NCBI RefSeq assembly: GCF_002741075.1
Contig: NZ_CP016634.1
Location: forward strand, 5,322,501 to 5,386,500
Reading direction: 5' to 3'
Source of the DNA: Pseudomonas putida
GTDB lineage: Bacteria > Pseudomonadota > Gammaproteobacteria > Pseudomonadales > Pseudomonadaceae
DNA: 64,000 bases
Shown: piece by piece, positions 57,305 through 64,000 of the stretch
How the letters are laid out: each line of letters begins with the position of its first letter
Numbering within the stretch: the stretch's first letter is position 1
Made by a program: the position numbers and the translations under genes
The notes under the pieces: model-generated
Told to the model about the DNA's origin: nothing
Database searches by the model: none
What the model saw: only the letters and a program-made list of their open reading frames with translations

Positions 57305-57335
57305 GTCCGCGCTCAGTGGCGACGACTGTTAACGA

Positions 57336-59396
57336 TCAGAAGTCCTTGCACAGGCGCAAGGCGTCGTAGATCGCCGCGTGGACGTTACGCTGGGCCACGC
57401 AATCGCCGATGCGATACAGCAGGTAGCCCTCGCCCGGCTGGCTGAGGATCGGCTGCGGCTTGATAGCGAACAACGCCTCGATATCGATCTGGCCCTTGTT
57501 CCGCGAACCGTCCTTCAGTGCGTAGTACAGCTGCTCGTCAGGACGCACGCCGTTCTCCACCACCACCTGGTCGACCACGCGTTCTTCCTTGGCGCCGGTG
57601 TACTCGTTCTCCAGCACCGCTACCAGCTTGTCGCCTTCGCGGTAGACCTTTTCCAGCATCATGTCGCCGGTCATGATCACTTCTTTGGGGTACATGCTGC
57701 GGTAGTAGGTCGGGAAGGTGGTACCGCCCATCGCTACGCCCGGCTTGATGTCGTCGGTGACGATCTCGACCTGGCTGCCCTTGTCGGCAATGAAGTCGGC
57801 CACCGACATGCCGGTAAACTCGCAGATGGTGTCGTACACCAGCACGTTCTTGCCCGGCGCAACCTTGCCGTCGAGCACGTCCCAGCTGCTGACCACCAGT
57901 CCTTCGGCGGCGCCCCAGTGTTCGTTCTGCTCCAGGAACGAGTGCCCGCCCACGGCCAGCACGACCACGTCCGGACGCAGGTCCATGATGGTTTCGGCAT
58001 CAGCGGCGGTGCCCAGGCGCAGGTCGACCTTCAGGCGCGCCAGCTCCAGCTGGTACCAGCGGGTGATGCCGGCGATCTGGTCGCGCTGCGGTGCCTTGGC
58101 GGCGATGGTGATCTGGCCGCCGATCTGGTCCTTCTTCTCGAACAGGGTCACATCGTGGCCACGCTCGGCGGCCACGCGTGCGGCCTCCATACCGGCAGGG
58201 CCAGCGCCGACCACCACCACCTTGCGCTTAGGCCCGGTGGTCTTTTCGATGATGTGCGGTACGCCCATGTATTCACGGGAGGTCGCGGCGTTCTGGATGC
58301 ACAGCACGTCCAGGCCTTGGTACTGGCGGTCGATGCAATAGTTGGCGCCGACACACTGCTTGATCTGGTCGATCTGGCCCATCTTGATCTTGGCGATCAG
58401 GTGTGGGTCGGCCATGTGGGCACGGGTCATGCCGACCATGTCCACGTAACCGCCTTCCAGGATACGGGTCGCCTGGTTCGGGTCCTTGATGTTCTGCGCG
58501 TGCAGCACCGGGACCTTGACCACTTCCTTGATGCCGGCCGCCAGGTGCAGGAACGGCTCCGGCGGGTAGCTCATGTTCGGGATGACGTTGGCCAGGGTGT
58601 TGTGGGTGTCGCAACCCGAGCCGACCACGCCGATGAAGTCGATCATGCCGGTGGCGTCGTAGTACTTGGCGATCTCCTTCATGTCCTCGTGGCTCAGGCC
58701 ATCGGGGTGGAACTCGTCACCACAGATACGCATGCCCACGCAGAAGTCTGGGCCTACTTCGGCACGCACGGCCTTGAGCACTTCCAGGCCAAACTTCATG
58801 CGGCCTTCGAAAGTACCGCCCCATTCGTCGGTACGCTTGTTGACCCGCGGGCTCCAGAACTGGTCGATCATGTGCTGGTGCACCGCCGACAGCTCGACGC
58901 CATCCAGGCCACCTTCCTTCGCCCGGCGCGCGGCCTGGGCGTAGTTGCCGATCACACGCCAGATCTCCTCGACCTCGATGGTCTTGCAGGTGGCGCGGTG
59001 CACGGGTTCACGAATACCCGATGGCGACATCAGGGTCGGCCAGTTGAAACCGTCCCAACGCGAACGACGACCCATGTGGGTAATCTGGATCATGATCTTG
59101 GCGCCATGCTTGTGCATGGCGTCGGCCAGGTTCTGGAAGTGCGGGATGATCCGGTCGGTCGACAGGTTCACCGACGACCACCATTCCTGCGGGCTGTCGA
59201 TCGCCACCACGGACGAGCCGCCGCAAATGGCCAGGCCGATGCCGCCCTTGGCCTTCTCTTCGTAGTACTTGACGTAACGCTCGGTGGTCATGCCGCCGTC
59301 GGTGGCGTAGACCTCGGCGTGCGCGGTGCTGAGCACGCGGTTGCGGATGGTCAGTTTGCCGATCTGGATCGGCTGGAACATTGCTTCGAATGCCAT
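57336..59396 (-). CDS. dgcA: DgcA, dimethylglycine demethylase
   Basis: A 686-residue old-yellow-enzyme/trimethylamine-dehydrogenase-type flavoprotein: N-terminal FMN TIM barrel (QPIQIGKLTIRNRVLSTAHA), then a region QCVGANYCIDRQYQGLDVLC and a C-terminal FAD/NAD Rossmann part (KVVVVGAGPAGMEAARVAA). Trimethylamine dehydrogenase binds a 4Fe-4S cluster through C-x2-C-x2-C-x12-C at that region; here the second position is Ala, leaving three cysteines. It removes a methyl group from dimethylglycine. It follows the DUF5943 gene by 15 bp. Confidence 0.92.
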   Translation of the reverse strand: MAFEAMFQPIQIGKLTIRNRVLSTAHAEVYATDGGMTTERYVKYYEEKAKGGIGLAICGGSSVVAIDSPQEWWSSVNLSTDRIIPHFQNLADAMHKHGAKIMIQITHMGRRSRWDGFNWPTLMSPSGIREPVHRATCKTIEVEEIWRVIGNYAQAARRAKEGGLDGVELSAVHQHMIDQFWSPRVNKRTDEWGGTFEGRMKFGLEVLKAVRAEVGPDFCVGMRICGDEFHPDGLSHEDMKEIAKYYDATGMIDFIGVVGSGCDTHNTLANVIPNMSYPPEPFLHLAAGIKEVVKVPVLHAQNIKDPNQATRILEGGYVDMVGMTRAHMADPHLIAKIKMGQIDQIKQCVGANYCIDRQYQGLDVLCIQNAATSREYMGVPHIIEKTTGPKRKVVVVGAGPAGMEAARVAAERGHDVTLFEKKDQIGGQITIAAKAPQRDQIAGITRWYQLELARLKVDLRLGTAADAETIMDLRPDVVVLAVGGHSFLEQNEHWGAAEGLVVSSWDVLDGKVAPGKNVLVYDTICEFTGMSVADFIADKGSQVEIVTDDIKPGVAMGGTTFPTYYRSMYPKEVIMTGDMMLEKVYREGDKLVAVLENEYTGAKEERVVDQVVVENGVRPDEQLYYALKDGSRNKGQIDIEALFAIKPQPILSQPGEGYLLYRIGDCVAQRNVHAAIYDALRLCKDF

Positions 59397-59411
59397 GACG
59401 CTCTCTCCGAC

Positions 59412-59942
59412 TTACAACGGCTTGACGATGAACAGGCCGTCGTCGTGGCCTTCTTCCGAACCACCGTAGACCTGCTCGGCCACGGTCCGAATGGAGCTGC
59501 CGCGCGCGGCGAGAATCTGGTCCATGGCGCCGGCGAACCAGCCGGTGAACATGTAGTCGACCTTGCGGCCGCACTTGCCGTAGACATAGACGAAGGCCGA
59601 GTGCTTGAGCTTGACGCTGCAGGTGCCTTTGTCCAGGTCGATGCCCTGGATCTCGAACAGGCCCCAGCCGCGCTGGGACAGGCGCTTCATGTAGTGCTCG
59701 AACACCGCGACGCCTTCCAGGCCATGGCACTCGGCCTCTTTTTCGCACCAGTGCCAAGCGGACTTGTAACCCGCCTTGTAGAGGATCTCGGCGTAGGCGT
59801 CAGCGCCCAGCACTTCCTCGATACCGATGTGGTTGTTGACGAAGAAATGACGCGGTACATACAGCATCGGCAGGGCGTCGGAGGTCCAGACACCGGTCTC
59901 GGTATCGACTTCGATTGGCAATTGCGGGGCGATCTTGGCCAT
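59412..59942 (-). CDS. DUF5943 protein of the dimethylglycine operon
   Basis: A 176-residue soluble protein. It has conserved aromatic and His/Cys residues (YVPRHFFVNNHIGIEEVLG, AWHWCEKEAECHGLEG, YVYGKCGRKVDYMFTGWFAG) and looks related to the V4R/4-vinyl-reductase-like small-molecule-binding domains, an impression rather than a proven link. Function unknown. It is directly before dgcA and probably cotranscribed; P. aeruginosa has an equivalent (PA5397) in the same place. A role in DgcA maturation or in handling formaldehyde is speculation. Confidence 0.75.
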   Translation of the reverse strand: MAKIAPQLPIEVDTETGVWTSDALPMLYVPRHFFVNNHIGIEEVLGADAYAEILYKAGYKSAWHWCEKEAECHGLEGVAVFEHYMKRLSQRGWGLFEIQGIDLDKGTCSVKLKHSAFVYVYGKCGRKVDYMFTGWFAGAMDQILAARGSSIRTVAEQVYGGSEEGHDDGLFIVKPL

Positions 59943-59963
59943 GGAAACTCAACTCCATCAAAA

Positions 59964-59971
59964 TTTTTATT
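59964..59971 (-). promoter_or_regulatory. Candidate Hfq/Crc CA motif before the DUF5943 gene
   Basis: AATAAAAA on the minus strand, 21 bases before the start codon and before the SD GGAG; same octamer as in the fdhA leader. Confidence 0.35.
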
Positions 59972-60019
59972 GGGTTGCCCCGGCGTTGCTGGCAGGGGCT
60001 TTCAGGCTTGGAGAGCGGC

Positions 60020-60997
<978 letters not shown>

Positions 60998-61271
60998 CAG
61001 GCTGTCCCCTTTTATTGAGTTCGCTTGCGCCAAACCTTGTGCCGGCGCTTTGGGGCCAGCATATGCCTGCGGCCCGAGGCGCCCCGATGCAAAAACGACA
61101 GGGGGTTTGCCGAAAGCGTCAACACGCCGAAAGGGGCCCTCTGCCACGGGTTTGGCCGATGAGAGCGAGTCTCGATAAGCCGCTTGATGAACTTTTCTTC
61201 AGGGATCTACCGAAGCGCTTCGCGCTGAGCGAGAATCCCTGCGATTCGTCAGCCTGTTGAGGAGAAAACGG
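60998..61271. promoter_or_regulatory. Control region of the dgc operon
   Basis: This is the divergent gap between the dipeptidase gene and lprI. It holds GCCGAAAG at 61109-61116 and again at 61126-61133 (17-bp period), and GGGTTTGCCGA (61103) with a near copy GGGTTTGGCCGA (61148). Direct repeats of this kind suit an AraC-type activator such as GbdR, which controls these genes in P. aeruginosa. AATAAAAG at the 5' side of the dipeptidase RBS is a one-off match to the Hfq/Crc motif. Confidence 0.4.
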
Positions 61272-61673
61272 ATGAAATCAATGGCATGGCTGGCCCTGGT
61301 GGCCGTCGCGCTGGGCGCTCAGGCGAGCGAGGAAGACAGCACGCCCTGCGACAATGTCGAAACCGACGCGCAGAACTACGCCTGTGCGGCCTACAACAAG
61401 CAGACCGCCGAGCGCGAACTCAAATCGGCCTTTGACGATCTCATCCAGCGCATTAACGACCAGTACCCGGACGAAAACGACAAGGTCCAGCAGTTGACCG
61501 CCCGCCTGCAGGCGGCCGAAACCCTCTGGACCCAATTGCGCGACGCCGACTGCAAAGTCGAGACCTTTGCCGAGAAGCCAGGCAGCAAGGCCTTCGAGGC
61601 AGCCTGGAACACCTGCGTGGCCCAGCGCAGCGATGATCGCTCCGAGTATTTGCAGGCCATCGGGCAGCAGTAG
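61272..61673 (+). CDS. LprI-type (DUF1311) exported protein
   Basis: A 133-residue protein with signal peptide MKSMAWLALVAVALGAQAS and the lysozyme-inhibitor LprI N-terminal (DUF1311) pattern: C-x(n)-AEC-like spacing with four cysteines (PCDNVETDAQNYACAAYNKQ, RDADCKVE, WNTCVAQR), which would form disulfides in the periplasm. ATG at 61272 has GAGGAGAAAACGG upstream, better than the frame start at 61257. Whether it inhibits lysozyme is not known. Confidence 0.75.
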   Translation: MKSMAWLALVAVALGAQASEEDSTPCDNVETDAQNYACAAYNKQTAERELKSAFDDLIQRINDQYPDENDKVQQLTARLQAAETLWTQLRDADCKVETFAEKPGSKAFEAAWNTCVAQRSDDRSEYLQAIGQQ

Positions 61674-61690
61674 ACCTCTGCGGCGCGCCC

Positions 61691-61757
61691 ATCGCGGGAT
61701 AAGCCCGCTCCCACAGGGTTACGGCAATCGCTGTGGGAGCCGGGTTGTCCCGCCATG
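61691..61757. repeat. Inverted REP pair
   Basis: ATCGCGGGATAAGCCCGCTC and GGGAGCCGGGTTGTCCCGCC between convergent lprI and cdhR genes. Confidence 0.72.
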
Positions 61758-61767
61758 AGGCGATCAC

Positions 61768-62715
61768 TCAGCTTACAGCCTGGCCCCGTCTGTCCTCCCG
61801 CGGACAGCGCTCGAACCGCGCCCGATAGCAACGGGTGAAATACGATGCCGACTCGAACCCGCAGGCGATGCTCACCTCCAGCACGCTCATGTCGGTCTGG
61901 CGCAAAAGCTGCCTGGCCTTGTCCAGGCGCAGTCGCAAATAGAAGCCACTGGGGGTGTCGTCCAGGTGCAGGCGGAACAATCGCTCCAGCTGCCGCCGGG
62001 TGATCTGCACGGCATCGGCCAGCACCTCGGTGTTGAGCGGTTGCTCGGTATTGCGCTCCATTTCACCGATCACCCGCACCAGTTTCTTGTTGTTGATACC
62101 GTAGCGCGATGCGATCTGCATGCGCTGGTGGTCTTGTCGCGGACGGATACGTCCGAGCACGAACTGCTCCGACACCTGCACCGCCAGCTCGCTGCCATGG
62201 GTCTGGCCGATCAGGTCGAGCATCAGGTCGATGGACGCGGTACCACCGGCACAGGTGATGCGTCGTCGATCGATCTCGAACAGTTCCTGGGTCGCCTGCA
62301 ACCTGGGGTAGCGCTCCTTGAAGGCTTCCAACGCCTCCCAATGCACGGTCGCCCGATGACCATCGAGCAACCCGGCCTCGGCCAGCACCATCGCCCCGGT
62401 ATCGATGCCGCCGAGCAACACGCCCTCATGGTCCAGGCGCCGCAGCACCTGGTGCAATTGTGCGCCATAGCAGGCCAGTGGTTCGAAGCCAGCCACGATC
62501 AACAGCATGCGCGCCGCCTCCCCCTCCCCCAGCACGCCATCGGCATTCACCGACATGCCGTTGCTGGCCTGCACCGCACCACCATCTAGACTCAGCACGC
62601 GCCAGCGGTACAGCGGGCCGCGGAAACGGTTGGCCACGCGCAGCGGCTCCAGGGCACTGATGAAGCCCATCGCCGAAAAGCCTGGCAACAGCAAAAAGTG
62701 AATGATCTCGGGCAT
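61768..62715 (-). CDS. cdhR: CdhR-like AraC-family regulator with GATase1/DJ-1 domain
   Basis: A 315-residue GlxA/CdhR-type regulator. The N-terminal DJ-1/PfpI-like ligand domain (HFLLLPGFSAMGFISALEPL, GGIDTGAMVLAEAGLLDG) is followed by an AraC double helix-turn-helix (ADAVQITRRQLERLFRLHL, VSIACGFESASYFTRCYRA). Being divergent from caiX and the cdh genes identifies it as CdhR, the carnitine-responsive activator, rather than its paralogue GbdR. ATG at 62715 has GTGGAGC upstream; a longer start at 62781 adds 22 residues. Confidence 0.82.
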   Translation of the reverse strand: MPEIIHFLLLPGFSAMGFISALEPLRVANRFRGPLYRWRVLSLDGGAVQASNGMSVNADGVLGEGEAARMLLIVAGFEPLACYGAQLHQVLRRLDHEGVLLGGIDTGAMVLAEAGLLDGHRATVHWEALEAFKERYPRLQATQELFEIDRRRITCAGGTASIDLMLDLIGQTHGSELAVQVSEQFVLGRIRPRQDHQRMQIASRYGINNKKLVRVIGEMERNTEQPLNTEVLADAVQITRRQLERLFRLHLDDTPSGFYLRLRLDKARQLLRQTDMSVLEVSIACGFESASYFTRCYRARFERCPREDRRGQAVS

Positions 62716-62828
62716 TGCATGCTCCACGGGAAAAGTGGTCGCTTCCGTGCAACTCTTGGTCGTCAGAGTGCGAATTTCCACCCCGCCACCAGCGTAGCGT
62801 GTTCACACGGCCCGCAGAGGCCGGCCCC

Positions 62829-62836
62829 AATAACAA
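62829..62836 (+). promoter_or_regulatory. Hfq/Crc CA motif in the caiX leader
   Basis: AATAACAA, a perfect AAYAAYAA match, 25 bases before the caiX ATG. The 146-bp gap with cdhR should also hold the CdhR site. Confidence 0.5.
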
Positions 62837-62861
62837 TATGCACTGCCGTTGGAGAGCCACC

Positions 62862-63806
62862 ATGCACAGCTTCATCCGCCGCAGCTTGTTGTCCCTCGCG
62901 TTGAGCAGCACCCTCGCCACTCCCCTCCTCGCCGCCGAGCCCGCCGCCTGCCAAGACGTGCGCCTGGGCGTGGTCAACTGGACCGATGTCATCGCCACCA
63001 GCGCCATGGCCCAGGTCCTGCTCGACGGGTTGGGTTACCAGACTAAGCAGACCAGCGCATCCCAGCAGATCATCTTCGCCGGTATCCGCGACAAGCGCCT
63101 GGACATGTTCCTGGGTTACTGGAACCCGATCATGACCCAGACCATCACCCCGTTCGTCCAGGCCGGGCAGGTCAAGGTCCTGGACAAGCCCAGCCTGGAA
63201 GACGCCCGGGCCACCCTGGCAGTGCCGAAGTACCTGGCCGACAAAGGCCTGAAGAGCTTCGCCGACATCCACAAGTTCGAGAAGGAACTGGGCGGCAAGA
63301 TCTACGGTATCGAGCCCGGCTCCGGGGCCAATACCCAGATCAAGGCAATGATCGCCAAGAACCAGTTCGGCCTGGGCAAGTTCCAGTTGGTCGAGTCCAG
63401 CGAGGCCGGCATGCTCGCCGCGGTCGATCGCGCCGTGCGCCGCAAGCAAGCGGTGGTGTTCTTCGGCTGGGCGCCACACCCAATGAACGTGAACCTCGAC
63501 ATGGTCTACCTGGGCGGCAGCCAGGACGCCCTGGGCCCTGACGAAGGCCGCGCCACGGTCTGGACCGTCACCGCGCCCGACTACGCCGAGCGCTGCCCCA
63601 ATGCCCACCGCCTGCTGGCCAACCTGACCTTCAGCGCCGAGGACGAGAGCCGCATGATGCAGCCGCTGCTCGACCACAAGGACCCGCTGCAGTCCGCCCG
63701 CCAGTGGCTCAAGGATCACCCCGACGACAAGGCACGCTGGCTCGAAGGCGTGACCACCTTCGACGGCAAGCCGGCGGCCGAGAACCTCAACCTCAGCGCC
63801 AACTGA
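62862..63806 (+). CDS. caiX: CaiX, carnitine/choline/betaine ABC substrate-binding protein
   Basis: A 314-residue periplasmic binding protein of the OpuAC/ProX type. Signal peptide to about residue 27 (FIRRSLLSLALSSTLATPLL ending AAEPA). The quaternary-amine aromatic cage residues are suggested by VNWTDVIATSAMAQ, FLGYWNPIM and FFGWAPHPM. It supplies the shared CbcWV-type ABC permease, which is not in the window. ATG at 62862 follows TTGGAGAGCC. In P. aeruginosa CaiX binds carnitine and lies in the cdh operon. Confidence 0.88.
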   Translation: MHSFIRRSLLSLALSSTLATPLLAAEPAACQDVRLGVVNWTDVIATSAMAQVLLDGLGYQTKQTSASQQIIFAGIRDKRLDMFLGYWNPIMTQTITPFVQAGQVKVLDKPSLEDARATLAVPKYLADKGLKSFADIHKFEKELGGKIYGIEPGSGANTQIKAMIAKNQFGLGKFQLVESSEAGMLAAVDRAVRRKQAVVFFGWAPHPMNVNLDMVYLGGSQDALGPDEGRATVWTVTAPDYAERCPNAHRLLANLTFSAEDESRMMQPLLDHKDPLQSARQWLKDHPDDKARWLEGVTTFDGKPAAENLNLSAN

Positions 63807-63812
63807 TCTACC

Positions 63813-63928
63813 GGTTCGCGGGCTGACCCGCTCCCACACCAACACGACGCTGCGCCTGTGAAACGCGAGGTTGCCCCACGCCCCCAGGACTCACGCAGCC
63901 CCTGTGGGCGCGGGTTCATCCGCGAAAA
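63813..63928. repeat. Inverted REP pair
   Basis: GGTTCGCGGGCTGACCCGCT and GTGGGCGCGGGTTCATCCGC, degenerate, in the 165-bp gap between caiX and cdhC. Confidence 0.6.
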
Positions 63929-63971
63929 GCACACCACCGACCTCACAGACATACCCTGAAGGATCCGTGCC

Positions 63972-64000
63972 ATGAACCATGACGTCATCATCACCTGTGC
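63972..64000 (+). CDS. cdhC: CdhC, dehydrocarnitine cleavage enzyme (BKACE), first codons
   Basis: Only MNHDVIITC is inside the window. This start is typical of beta-keto acid cleavage (DUF849/BKACE) enzymes, and cdhC follows caiX in the Pseudomonas carnitine operon. The family assignment rests on nine residues and on context. Confidence 0.6.

Overview
The window reads as a chromosomal segment of a fluorescent Pseudomonas, most likely the P. putida group. The grounds are high GC with third-position GC bias, Pseudomonas-type REP elements in about fifteen gaps, GTG/TTG starts, and gene order that I recall from P. putida KT2440 and partly from P. aeruginosa. The species assignment is inference; no search was possible. 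It is core-type chromosome: I see no insertion sequence, prophage, integrase, tRNA, rRNA or CRISPR array.

Layout. (1) 1-1676: tail of a DUF294 nucleotidyltransferase and a DnaQ-like exonuclease. (2) 1776-7325: iron uptake locus of cell-surface-signalling type: ECF sigma, FecR anti-sigma, TonB receptor with signalling domain, FoxB-like PepSY membrane protein and a 59-residue membrane protein, led by a Fur-box-like site. (3) 7439-14408, minus strand: LPS inner-core operon waaF-waaC-waaG-waaP plus three more InaA/WaaP-type kinase-like genes. (4) 14541-26745: glnE divergent from aceE-aceF, with twin palindromic operators between them, then dipA-like c-di-GMP phosphodiesterase, msrA and a GST. (5) 26893-30472, minus strand: creB-creC-creD with four TCCAC-type boxes at exact 11-bp phase before creD. 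(6) 30681-34605: secreted RimB-like protease, acyltransferase, APC permease, DUF2780 protein.

(7) 34760-64000 is a nearly complete choline/glycine betaine/carnitine catabolic and one-carbon island. It holds gbcA/gbcB (glycine betaine to dimethylglycine), dgcA-dgcB with a dedicated ETF (dimethylglycine to sarcosine), soxBDAG (sarcosine to glycine), glyA (glycine plus methylene-THF to serine), purU (formyl-THF to formate), fdhA (formaldehyde to formate), ltaE (threonine to glycine), and at the right edge cdhR, caiX and the first codons of cdhC (carnitine). Two chemoreceptors and a zapA/TIGR02449 pair sit inside the island, as do a dipeptidase-family protein and a DUF5943 protein of unknown role cotranscribed with dgcA.

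The most unusual stretch is the 652-bp gap between gbcA and etfB (52541-53192). It contains four units, each a TTGATCAA palindrome followed 56-67 bp later by a DnaA-box-like TTATCCACAG, an ACAG at fixed offset 18 and (in three units) TTGTGG at fixed offset 25. Further perfect DnaA boxes lie inside etfB and etfA. It looks like a DnaA-binding or titration locus away from oriC and is my lead candidate for something undescribed. Other regulatory signals are a FliA-type promoter before one chemoreceptor, Hfq/Crc-type A-rich motifs before caiX, fdhA and the DUF5943 gene, and REP pairs placed inside the sox and dgc operons.
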